A stretch of DNA of 24,495 nt. Origin: a virus. Both the position numbers and the translations under genes were made by a program. Below, one piece after another: positions 17,701 through 23,600 of this stretch. The stretch spans positions 1-24,495 of the IMG/VR virus record IMGVR_UViG_3300032242_000785. One strand, 5' to 3'. Numbering within the stretch: position 1 is the stretch's first letter; each line of letters starts with the position of its first letter. The notes beneath the pieces are model-generated. The model had not been told where the DNA came from and searched no databases. It saw nothing but the letters and a program-made list of their open reading frames with translations.

Positions 17701-18553
17701 TTTGATTTCCTAATTGATTAAATGAACCTGTTAAATTTTCATTTCCTAAAATATTTAATGAACCAGTTAAATTTTCACTACCAGTTACATTTAAACTTCC
17801 ACTTATCGTATCAATCCCAACGATAGTTTCATTACCTAAAATGTTTACACTACCAGTTAATATTTCATTTCCTAAAATACTCAATGAACCAGTAATTTGT
17901 TCACTACCAGTAATATTTAATGAGCCTGTAATTTGTTGACTACCACTTACAAATAAACTACCACTAATAGTTTCTATTCCATAAACATTTAATCCACCAC
18001 TTACATATTGACTACCACTTAAAATTAAATTACCTACAATTGTTTCAGAGCCTGTTAAATATAAATTACCACTAATATTTGTATTTATATTTATACTCAA
18101 TCCAATATTTGGTGAAATTTGTGCAATAGCAGAACCGGATTTAATTCTATTAATATCACCAATACTACTTGCATTTATATTTGTAATTTGAGAACCATCT
18201 CCTATAAAATAAGATGCTGATATAGACCCACTAACATTTACAGACCCAGATAGTTGAGTACTACCACTAATAAAAATCCCAGCTTGATTTACTTTTACAT
18301 ATGTTGAACCACTTGCTAATTGAGTTATATTTGTCAATCCACTACCATCTCCAATATGAGAACCACTAAAAGAACCAGTGATTTGAGAACCACTAATAAT
18401 AGAAGCTGTTATTGATTGTGATACATATAGTGATGTATTAAAAGAAATTGATGATGTTGATATTGTTGCTTGGTCAACACCATTTACCGTTACTGCTAAT
18501 ACACTTTGACTTATCTGATTTAACCCGTTAGGATTTTTGCCTAAAACATTCAT
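8729..18553 (-). CDS. giant modular tail fibre with collagen-like tracts and S74 chaperone domain
   Basis: 3274-aa fibre, probably a trimeric host-recognition appendage. Approximate order: N-terminal anchor with GDGSGLTNI/GDGSQITNI turns (1-150); 12-residue beta repeats of the type GSLNILGNENLT (200-310); collagen-like tract 1 (406-841); beta domain (842-927); collagen-like tract 2 (928-1126); a cap module shared with the upstream fibre (from 1128); a long stalk with ten D-x-D-N-x-G-Y-Y-x-D-P-type repeats; and a jelly-roll-like domain (1691-1856). The C-terminal S74 intramolecular chaperone begins at the SDIRAKEN motif (S3164). In endosialidase-type fibres this domain drives trimer folding and then cuts itself off before that serine, which here would release about 111 aa. 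The C-terminus is coiled-coil-like. The gene starts 14 nt after the 110-aa gene without an SD, so it probably depends on the promoter at 19276. It is unusually long for a fibre in one open frame. Confidence 0.95.
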   Translation of the reverse strand: MNVLGKNPNGLNQISQSVLAVTVNGVDQATISTSSISFNTSLYVSQSITASIISGSQITGSFSGSHIGDGSGLTNITQLASGSTYVKVNQAGIFISGSTQLSGSVNVSGSISASYFIGDGSQITNINASSIGDINRIKSGSAIAQISPNIGLSININTNISGNLYLTGSETIVGNLILSGSQYVSGGLNVYGIETISGSLFVSGSQQITGSLNITGSEQITGSLSILGNEILTGSVNILGNETIVGIDTISGSLNVTGSENLTGSLNILGNENLTGSFNQLGNQTIVGNKTITGLLTVNGAEGINGNLSVTGSQIITQNLTVGGTIQANQIITNIISSSVEYSSGSNRFGNSVTTTQQFTGSVSISGSLSVSGSIAIYTGSVAPSNSNTVLVIDPTTGIIGSKFAAATSGTSGTSGTTGSSGTAGSSGTSGSSGSGGTSGTSGSSGSSGSSGSSGTTGSAGTSGSTGSAGTSGSSGTSATSGSSGTSGSGGTSGTSGTSGSSGTSGTSGSSGSTGTAGSGGSSGTTGSSGTTGSAGTTGSQGTSGTSGSSGSSATAGSGGTSGSSGTNGSTGTGGTSGSSGTSGSGTSGSSGSSATAGSGGTSGSSGSSGSGGTSGSSGITGAGGSYGTSGSGGTSGSSGTSGTSGTTGSHGSTGTAGSSGSSGTTGSSGTTGSQGTSGTSGSSGSSGSSGSSGTSGSNGSTGTGGTSGTSGSSGSSGSSGTNATAGTSGTSATSGSSGSSGSSGITGAGGSSGSSGSSGSSGSSGVSGTNGSSGTSGSSGTSGSSGTAGTGGSAGTSGSSGTAGTGGSAGTSGSSGTSATAGTGGTSGSSGTSGSSGTSGTAGAGYGNVTSATSATPASTGTITLTTNQQGAFITGDRVRAVNTVSNYFEGIVTITGGTTFAIAADYNIGTTTASSWTISITGVRGVSGTAGSSGTSGSSGTSGTSGSSGSSGVQGSSGSAGTSGSSGTSGSSGSSGSSGSSGTSGSSGSSGAQGSSGSAGTSGSSGTSGSSGTTGSTGSAGTSGSSGSSGTSGSSGSSATAGSGGTSGSSGSSGTSGTSGSSGTTGSTGSAGTSGSSGTSGTSGSSGTSGSTGTAGSGGTSGTSGSSGTSGTSGTSGSSGTAGSSGVLALTGTTNNGVITLNGTAPNAKVNSNLTFDGTTLTVAGAAVITGNLQVLGTTEYLNATNLYVGDNVITLNANVTGSSTPSLNAGIEVSRGSQTTRQFLWNESSQYWIADTNFVANGTITGTTIYVGSGTTYYINNGTSNLNALTLASTLNTSGRVTILTTGADWATSGTIGLGLDALHLYSSNTANYGSAITFGARDSNPSTAANAGIYVRSGGGFGTTMALATTDSYAAGSKVAVFIDAGGNTTISRGTLTVTGLLTANANAYFNSSNVYIGDNNAYTNVRLYSSAGTNALPATSGATQNATALRLRGGDNAVLDFGLNSVNTWIQATDRSGLNNNYNILLNPNGGNITINSTSNMGYPLGVTGAGYITTKLYVGGTMTSTGYNGVFGTNQVGAFGGNKLIYFYNDGSTIKLDAYDYGAGSALSFTLGGNGGNINVAGQLQFINNGTGIGWGGSTYGTGVSHIYDNGNLHIFTDDQTNFESAGTGASATWYWNAGANSSSGGGTTYMSLISNNLTLGGSSYIGGTMYDNANTSYYVKASGTSYLNNLVIGGTTLNTGYGANINFTQVPNGRFLTNNWHGANGSGNWPGSSYQSGLSDSQLGSLSMRGAVGYQAIRQSHWVPIDRTKSYKVSVWIRTVSGNPYNYLSFDQAGYDLSQPDNGGWGQPYFFAGVPSGAWTEYTMTIGPSGAGTGYTWNSYTKYVQLGWLSSYPYGGYTGVAEITGFRLEELNTTIAAGSEALGDFYANRFIDRNDNSYLLDPNSDSNLNTVKGVHFRVNSSNSDTINGSPWYGLGYNNVGGPFGGTQTQIGGYYGVRLKSANGFIELESPNYGGSGWYYSTFATSISNQFRATIFYDYDNTAYYVDPNGTSNVNYFQNGSVWINNGTQYNSYNENIRLFNAPNGVSVIAFGASGTSGTPTTSILGYSSYFEIRFGGSSQAKFYNGYTEIYGSTRSPIFYDYDNTGYYIDANGTSNIVAAYIGGHYHYSYNSNNILIRTAANSDAGILLQNSGGSFKFQLYADNSSNYGFLNGNWASWDLRKNLSNGNLYMNNDSTYYLNTNGTTNLNQLITAGTITSPGITGYATRIDSAQRTSFVVGGSSGTFYPVVFNIGAGATVQQYGEFMIERGGYDDPGYSGIGFSTCNIRFSIKASGWGFGATYENLEGYYRTFNAMADWTQVSQSSHLIVWLRGATIYYLYNIIGGTSLAFGNPSGTSYTDSSGGTVFYTANPTTTISDRAGYNIVYEASMRVEGTLKSTGQVYGTQFLDVDNAGYYLDPASTSNLNAANVHGTWYWDNNQGVSVLGNGSVNGSAGVGLYVYSTGNNGAIMAFHKGGYYAVNMGLDSDNVLRIGGWSAPANRWQLDMSGNNYVPGSSRAPIFYDLDDTGYYNNPNGTSNSVYQIAISYGVNTSYYNQAVFLQNWNGAGYGGIGTYSTHGWRFDQAGGVGSPQGFAGAGDVQLWIGPYNTIRGASAYFNIWYDWDNSGYYVDPSGTTNMNYVIAQSTFRLDAANNTGHFAMNNPSTYWGLMGNVSANDWRLGYGGPTGAMVGWNLRWDNGSTVWFNSTMRGPQIWSDYHMGQDGAFVFRVGSGAGNTRHIDLGNSGGDPSAVGSQTGISSGARGDNQPYYMLWVRGPYSNGYSTHTRMVLGWHTGVEIGGYYGYGGTRFFDNDPYHGGDIFQVGVGDRNNRSLTNFYAPIMYDYNNGGYYIDPNSQSQLAYVMANDWFRAQGATGFYNNTYGIGIRMTDGSWVRNYGGAGYYSDTYVYASNRFLTDTYYKTYSDRNIVGNYDQAGTSTKSIWTIGDSWAGGNYYGLTYWYGSAWNVRNDHTIGIVENGTNNNAHLFGMGNGDAWHAGNLQANGTIRAGGPVYWSGEAQAGFNGYVVDPWPGYRCDLKLGGTADGGLGVYYPARFRSWVTTDDYYRLWGQYGRLQADGAVGAFPFVGDFRINYSTTYGHWMTYGYKNGWAGITTYDNNGYYTTDMWNDGNGGWYNENYSGWIMYWSRGNQCMGVGTSYTLGGGYKITIQGYGWASGTWNNYSDIRAKENIVTIDNALDKVMQMRGVYFNFKENSLHVDTDKQVGVIAQEMEAVLPEVVKYDAEGDTYSVAYGNISAVLIEAVKDLAAQNVKQQIKINDLQSQIDDIKLLLKT
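8732..9064 (-). other. S74 intramolecular chaperone/autocleavage domain
   Basis: Residues 3164-3274 of the fibre. It opens with SDIRAKENI, then NALDKVMQMRGVYFNFKE, QVGVIAQEMEAVLPEVV, and a final helix with heptad character. The conserved S-D-x-R-x-K opening includes the serine next to the self-cleavage point in this family; Ser and Lys are both present, so autocleavage is likely intact. Confidence 0.9.
10027..14785 (-). repeat. ten dispersed D-x-D-N-x-G-Y-Y-x-D-P-N-G-T-S-N-L-N repeats
   Basis: Imperfect protein repeats in the fibre stalk, at about 14744-14785 (partial), 13526-13587, 12861-12925, 12552-12613, 12244-12303, 11968-12018 (partial), 11321-11382, 10983-11040, 10684-10745 and 10027-10085. 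Each is roughly 17-21 residues, typically written FYDYDNTGYYIDANGTSN. Spacing is irregular (about 290-1,220 nt), with different beta-rich sequence between copies, which indicates a module boundary rather than a simple tandem array. Confidence 0.85.
12985..13480 (-). other. carbohydrate-binding-like jelly-roll domain in the fibre
   Basis: Fibre residues about 1691-1856. The pattern is that of galactose-binding/CBM-type beta sandwiches: MRGAVGYQAIRQSHWVPID, then SYKVSVWIRTVSG, W-T-E-Y-T-M-T-IGP, YVQLGWLSSYP, and a terminal EITGFRLEEL strand. It is rich in exposed aromatics (Trp/Tyr), as expected for glycan binding. Confidence 0.6.
15172..15768 (-). repeat. collagen-like Gly-X-Y tract 2 of the large fibre
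   Basis: About 66 Gly-X-Y triplets, almost all GTS, GSS, GTT, GST or GSA, with no proline seen. Fibre residues about 928-1126. It ends at the cap module beginning LALTGTTNNG. The reverse strand carries misleading Pro/Val/Glu-rich open frames here. Confidence 0.9.
16028..17335 (-). repeat. collagen-like Gly-X-Y tract 1 of the large fibre
   Basis: About 145 near-continuous Gly-X-Y triplets (fibre residues about 406-841), dominated by GTS and GSS, with occasional GTN, GST, GAG and GIT units. The Gly period is kept while codons vary. Confidence 0.9.
17620..17960 (-). repeat. 12-residue beta repeats in the fibre N-terminus
   Basis: Roughly nine to ten units following G-S-L-N-I-x-G-x-E-x-L-T, for example GSLNITGSEQIT, GSLSILGNEILT and GSVNILGNETIV. 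The 36-nt units also recur at DNA level as near-copies such as TTTCCTAAAATATTTAATGA on the plus strand. The period suggests a beta-solenoid or triple-stranded beta shaft. Confidence 0.75.
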
Positions 18554-18567
18554 CTATTTTATTACTT

Positions 18568-18900
18568 TTAACTAATTTCTAAAACCGAAACAATTACATC
18601 TGCTGATGATGCTGCTGATGATACTACCGAAATTGTATCACTAGCACTCATTGCTATTTTTTGTTCCCCACCAACCAATACAACACTTCCACCAGTTGGT
18701 ATTGTAGCATTTTTTACTATATATACCGTCTTAGCTTGCCCTGCACTTGTCAATGTAGCACTAACATTAATATTGTTAGTACTACTATTAGCAACACTCA
18801 TACCTATTACAGTTGTTGATGTTGCCACAGGTGTTGTATAAACTACGGTATTTAACGTACCTATTGAACCACTTATACTATTTTTAAATGTATTTGCCAT
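18568..18900 (-). CDS. small beta-rich virion-associated protein upstream of the fibre
   Basis: 110-aa protein (MANTFKNSISGSIGTLNTVVYTTP...) with alternating strands, ending SSAASSADVIVSVLEIS. It contains VYIVKNATIPTGGSVVLVGG, a pattern I recall in small uncharacterised phage proteins encoded beside fibre or neck genes in marine and freshwater phages. There is no catalytic motif, signal peptide or membrane segment. It probably forms a compact beta sandwich. It starts 14 nt after the 111-aa gene and ends 14 nt before the giant fibre start, so the three are almost certainly co-transcribed from the motif at 19276. A role as fibre-attachment or decoration protein is inferred from position alone. 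Confidence 0.8.
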   Translation of the reverse strand: MANTFKNSISGSIGTLNTVVYTTPVATSTTVIGMSVANSSTNNINVSATLTSAGQAKTVYIVKNATIPTGGSVVLVGGEQKIAMSASDTISVVSSAASSADVIVSVLEIS

Positions 18901-18914
18901 TTATTTTTTTATTT

Positions 18915-19250
18915 TTATCCTAATGCAATAGCGTAAGCTAATGCTGTATCAAGCACACTTACACCATTTATATTTACCGAACCAGAAAAAACATTTATTG
19001 AACCTGATATAACACCAACTGAGCCAGTTACTTGTAAACTTCCAATTAATTTTTCAGAACCAGTAACATTTAGTGAACCACTAATTACTGCACTATTATT
19101 AATAGTTAGATTATCAAATGAGGCTTGCTGAACATCAATTGCTCCTTTAAATGAACCAGTAAATGAACCGGTAAAAGACCCACTAAGATTCGCATACGAA
19201 TTTGATGATTGTACTATTGAACCTGAGAAAATGGGATTATTTATTTTCAT
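18915..19250 (-). CDS. short fibre-like protein related to the large fibre N-terminus
   Basis: 111-aa protein with beta-repeat sequence: NLSGSFTGSFTGSFKGAID, then VISGSLNVTGSEKLIGSLQVTGS and SGSINVFSGSVNINGV, ending in a small helix (DTALAYAIALG). The SGSLNVTGSE unit is the same as in the large fibre's N-terminal repeats, indicating duplication or a shared assembly interface. It has no collagen-like tract and no S74 domain. It is first in a three-gene unit with the 110-aa protein and the giant fibre, has an AAGGA SD 5 nt before the ATG, and an ATATTTAT motif 25 nt upstream. It could be an adaptor that co-folds with the fibre base. Confidence that it is a gene is high; its function is unknown. 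Confidence 0.8.
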   Translation of the reverse strand: MKINNPIFSGSIVQSSNSYANLSGSFTGSFTGSFKGAIDVQQASFDNLTINNSAVISGSLNVTGSEKLIGSLQVTGSVGVISGSINVFSGSVNINGVSVLDTALAYAIALG

Positions 19251-19275
19251 TTATATCCTTACTTTTGTTATAGGT

Positions 19276-19283
19276 ATAAATAT
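19276..19283 (-). promoter_or_regulatory. ATATTTAT motif upstream of the 111-aa/110-aa/giant fibre unit
   Basis: ATATTTAT in coding orientation ends 25 nt before the ATG at 19250, with an AAGGA SD between. It is the only copy of the motif I see between the collagen-like fibre end and the giant fibre start. Confidence 0.5.
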
Positions 19284-19297
19284 AGATAAATTTCCTT

Positions 19298-19741
19298 TTA
19301 AGGTTTTGCGGGCCAAGTTATGTTAAAAGCATTTTCTTGAGATGTAATATCTCTCAACGATTGTCTGTATGTTTTCCAATCGGTATTTGTATTTTGTGGA
19401 GAATCTGATAGTTGTGTCCAATCACATTCTGCTAAAAGAGAATCTCGTAATTCTCTAATTTCAATCCACTTTAATTCTAATCTAGAATTAATTTCTTCAA
19501 CTGATGCGTTTGATTGATTCCAACTTTGATTATAAACTCCATCAATTAAAACAGGAGTTCCTTCAGTAATATTTTTTGTATAATCGGTTGGTTTTACAGT
19601 TGGTGTTACTTCATTAACTCCCCATTCAATTAAAATATCATTTGATAAATTTTCAGGAAAGCTAACATTTGGATTATCCAACTTTAATTGTTCAATTGTA
19701 TATGGATAAGTTATTGTATCGTTAATAATTCTTAAATACAT
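19298..19741 (-). CDS. tail fibre assembly/tail chaperone-like protein
   Basis: 147-aa soluble protein. The C-terminal half has the conserved pattern of the phage tail assembly chaperone family I know as Pfam Phage_tail_APC (PF16778): ELRDSLLAECDWTQLSDSP, then WKTYRQSLRDI and a closing ITWPAKP. Family members sit beside fibre genes and are thought to help fibres fold or attach without staying catalytic components. The N-terminal half (YPYTIEQLKLDNPNVSFP) resembles the variable domains that match a particular fibre. The gene begins 2 nt after the BspA-like gene's stop codon, so translational coupling with that gene and the upstream collagen-like fibre is likely; its client could be either, or the giant fibre downstream. 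No SD is visible. Confidence 0.82.
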   Translation of the reverse strand: MYLRIINDTITYPYTIEQLKLDNPNVSFPENLSNDILIEWGVNEVTPTVKPTDYTKNITEGTPVLIDGVYNQSWNQSNASVEEINSRLELKWIEIRELRDSLLAECDWTQLSDSPQNTNTDWKTYRQSLRDITSQENAFNITWPAKP

Positions 19742-19743
19742 AA

Positions 19744-20613
19744 TTACTTAAAGTTTGTAGGTATTGATGCGTAATTAGATAAACCAGTACAATTATGAAA
19801 AGCTCCAGCTCCATAAGGTTGAGGACTTCTTAACCATATTGTTGGAGCAGTTCCACTCATAGAATTTGAAGTGCTACTCATATAATAAACATTACTAAAA
19901 ATTGTAACTTGAGTATTATATGTAAATTGTAATGGAAATGTTAATAACTTACACAATCTAAATGTAGATGAAAAGTTTACTACATTTATACAAGTATCAA
20001 ATAAATCTGATGGATAACTAGCTAATAATAAACATGTATTAAAAGTAGAACTAAATATTGATGCATTTGTATTATATGTAAATAATCCAGATGGTATTGC
20101 TGTTATATTTGTAAATGAAAATGCATCTGAAAAGTTTGTAGCGTTTGTTGAATATTGAAATATACCAGAAGGAATTGATGTTATGCCTGTATTACGCATA
20201 AATGATGAAAATACTTCAGCATCCTGCAATCCTATATAATCGGTTGGTAATGATGTTACATTAGTACATCCATAAAAATTTACTTGTCTTAATCCAACAG
20301 TTCCCCAAGCATCTATTGATTTAATTAAAGATTTTATTGCTGTTGTATTATTAACAATAAATACTGGTAAAAATCCAGTTATAGATATTTGGTATATACC
20401 AGCAGATGCGTATGTATGTAATCTATTTACATCAGTTGATGATGTAATTGTATTACTACCACCATCTCCCCATGTAACTACAAAATTAGGAGTTAATCCG
20501 TTATAGTCATTTAGAGGTAATGTAAAAGAACCTCCAGCTGCTACTTGTATTCTAAATTGAAATGGTTGTGCCACTGCGTTACTTTGTGATGATAATCTTC
20601 TTGCTATTCCCAT
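19744..20613 (-). CDS. PKD-like plus BspA-type leucine-rich-repeat surface protein
   Basis: 289-aa protein, probably a tail-tip adhesin. Residues about 20-90 form a PKD-like beta domain: VVTWGDGGSNTI, then LHTYASAGIYQISITG, matching the W-x-D-G...H-x-Y-x-x-x-G-x-Y pattern. Residues about 95-250 carry four to five repeats of about 23-27 aa, each with FSS-F-x-x-(T/C)-x-I/L-x-x-(I/Y)PSxxF (for example FSDAFSFTNITAIPSGLF), as in BspA-like leucine-rich repeats and related Mycoplasma DUF285 repeats. There is no signal peptide, consistent with a virion protein rather than a host secreted protein. It follows the collagen-like fibre by 6 nt and precedes the chaperone-like gene by 2 nt. I infer that the three form a receptor-binding unit. 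Confidence 0.8.
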   Translation of the reverse strand: MGIARRLSSQSNAVAQPFQFRIQVAAGGSFTLPLNDYNGLTPNFVVTWGDGGSNTITSSTDVNRLHTYASAGIYQISITGFLPVFIVNNTTAIKSLIKSIDAWGTVGLRQVNFYGCTNVTSLPTDYIGLQDAEVFSSFMRNTGITSIPSGIFQYSTNATNFSDAFSFTNITAIPSGLFTYNTNASIFSSTFNTCLLLASYPSDLFDTCINVVNFSSTFRLCKLLTFPLQFTYNTQVTIFSNVYYMSSTSNSMSGTAPTIWLRSPQPYGAGAFHNCTGLSNYASIPTNFK

Positions 20614-20619
20614 AACTTA

Positions 20620-23600
20620 TTATGCCATATTTTTACCAGTTAAGAAACCATAATATGTACTTCCTCCATCATAAGTATAAATAACTATAATATCTGTTCC
20701 GGATACGGATAGATTTGGTGCTGCCCCACTTGCCCATTTAACTGATGGCCATGTTATTGTGTATGCACCTCCATTAACTAATGCTAATGTAAATCCAAAT
20801 GCTTTAGAAGCAGGTTGATTGGATAAACTTATTGTTGTAGTTGCGTTTATAGTTCTAACAAAATTATTTGCTGTTGATAAATCTATTGTAAATGAACCTC
20901 CAGTTCCTAAATTTGAATATGTTTCATTATATGTTGTTGGTGATACTGCTCCTGCTACAATTAATGTACTACCATTAAATGTTAAGTTAGGATTTACTCT
21001 ACCACTTGTTGATGCGTTTATATAAGTTATTACACCATTATCAGTTGTACCACTTAAATTTAGCGAACCATTTGTACCACTAATTCCAGAAGTTCCTGAA
21101 GTACCATTTGATGAAGTTAATCCAGATGTTCCGTTTGTACCTGAAGTACCACTACTTCCAAAGAATGTACCACTTACACCCGAAGTACCGCTTGTACCTA
21201 TACCACTTGTTCCGCTTGTTCCAGAAGTTCCAGCGCCTGATGTTCCCGATGAACCACTACTTCCACTACTTCCAAAGAATGTTCCATCAAGTCCTGATGT
21301 TCCCGCCGAGCCACTTATACCAGAAGTACCCGATGTACCTGCGCCTGAAGTTCCTGATGTTCCTGATGTTCCAGCACTTCCAAAGAATGTACCATCTAAT
21401 CCAGATGAACCCGTAGTACCGCTTGTACCTATACCGCTTGTACCACTACTTCCAGAAGTTCCAGCTCCAGATGTTCCCGATGTTCCGCTTGTTCCAAAGA
21501 ATGTTCCATCAAAACCACTTGTACCGCTTGTTCCAAAACCACTTGTACCGCTTGTTCCATTAGTTCCTGATATGCCAGACGTTCCTGATGTTCCAGCACT
21601 TCCAAAAAATGTTCCATCAATACCGCTTGTACCTGATGTGCCCGTACTTCCAGATGTTCCATCCGTACCAAGTCCGCTTGTACCACTTGTACCAGACGTT
21701 CCAGCACTTCCAAAAAATGTTCCATTAATACCGCTTGTACCTGATGTACCAGTTGAACCCGATGAACCAGAAGAACCTGCTCCTGAAGTTCCTGATGTAC
21801 CAGTTGTTCCACTACTTCCAAAGAAAGTACCATCAACACCGCTTGTTCCAGAAGTTCCTGTAATACCTGATGTGCCAGATGTGCCAGATGTGCCTGCTGT
21901 TCCATTAATACCGGATGTACCACTACTTCCAAAATATGTACCATCTAATCCAGAAGTTCCTGAAGAGCCGCTTGTACCATAAGTTCCTGAAGTACCGCTA
22001 CTACCTGATGAACCGCTTGTGCCAGAAGTTCCACTACTTCCAAAGAATGTACCATCCTTTCCGCTTGTACCACTACTACCACCGCTTCCAGCAGTTCCGG
22101 TTGTACCACTACTTCCCGATGTGCCGCTTGTACCATTAACTCCAGAAGTTCCTGATGTGCCATTTGTTCCTGATGTGCCAGAAGAACCCGATGTACCTTC
22201 AGAACCAGTTGTTCCTGATGTTCCAGTTGAGCCGCTTGTTCCAGCTGAACCCGTACTACCATTTGTACCCGATGTGCCATTAGTTCCTGAGGTGCCGCTT
22301 GTTCCACTTGTTCCTGAGGTGCCGCTTGTGCCCGTTGAACCTGATGAGCCTGAAGTTCCTGATGTTCCATCATGTCCATCCGTACCAGAAGTTCCCGAAG
22401 AGCCTGATGTTCCGCTTGTGCCACGTGAACCAGTTGTACCAGAAGAGCCAGTTGAACCGCTTGTGCCAGAAGTTCCTGATGTTCCATCATGTCCATCCGT
22501 ACCAGAAGTCCCTGATGTGCCACTTGTACCATTTGAACCCGATGAACCCGATGAACCCGTTGAACCCGATGAACCAGAAGTTCCTGATGTTGCTGATGTA
22601 CCACTACTTCCCGATGACCCGCTTGTGCCAGAAGTTCCACTACTACCACTACTTCCGCTTGTGCCAGAAGAACCCGAAGTTCCATTACTACCTATTGCTG
22701 AAGTTCCCGATGAACCTGATGAACCACTTGTGCCAGAAGTTCCTGATGTGCCAGATGTACCGTTAGTTCCACTCAAACCACTGCTTCCGCTTGTGCCACT
22801 ACTTCCGCTTGTACCTGATGTACCATTTGAGCCATTAATACCAGAAGTTCCTGATGAACCAGATGAACCTGATGAACCTGATGTGCCGCTTGGACCTCCA
22901 CTACCCGAAGTACCTGATGTGCCATCAGTTCCGCTTGTGCCACTGCTTCCGCTTGTACCACTGCTTCCTGATGTACCACTTGAGCCACTACTTCCGCTTG
23001 AGCCGGATGTACCGCTTGAGCCATCAGTACCAGAAGTACCTGATGAACCCGATGTGCCAGATGTACCACTCGAGCCAGTTGTTCCCGATGTACCACTACT
23101 TCCTGATGAGCCGCTTGTACCTGATGTGCCACTTGTTCCCGATGTACCACTACTTCCCGATGTGCCGCTTGAACCAGTTGTACCTGATGAGCCGGATGTG
23201 CCAGCTGAACCACTACTTCCGCTTGTGCCAGAAGTACCTGATGTACCATTACTGCCGGCAGAACCTGAAGTACCGGATGTACCATGTGAACCAGTTGTAC
23301 CCGAAGTGCCGCTCGTACCACTACTTCCCGATGTACCATCTCTACCACTTGTGCCACTTGTGCCAGAGGAACCCGAAGTTCCTGTACTACCACTACTACC
23401 ACTTGTGCCAGAAGTTCCATCTTTACCGCTTGTTCCAGAAGAACCCGATGTGCCCGTTGTACCGCTTGTGCCGCTTGAGCCCGAAGTGCCCGATGTTCCA
23501 TCAACTCCAGATGTGCCACTGCTTCCCGATGTACCACTTGTGCCGCTTGTACCATCAATTCCGGATGTGCCACTACTTCCCGATGTACCATATGAACCGG

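Noticed and set aside
8729-18553. Diversity-generating retroelement target in the fibre
   Set aside because: There is no reverse transcriptase and no template repeat in the window, and no clustered adenine-biased variable repeat was seen. A copy elsewhere in the genome cannot be excluded.
2759-19283. Canonical T4 late promoters (TATAAATA)
   Set aside because: The exact T4 word appears only on the strand opposite to transcription; the coding-orientation motif is ATATTTAT, so it is reported as a different candidate element.
22774-22776. TTG as a start codon for the collagen-like fibre
   Set aside because: The same frame continues upstream in unbroken Gly-X-Y triplets to the window edge, so this Leu codon is internal.
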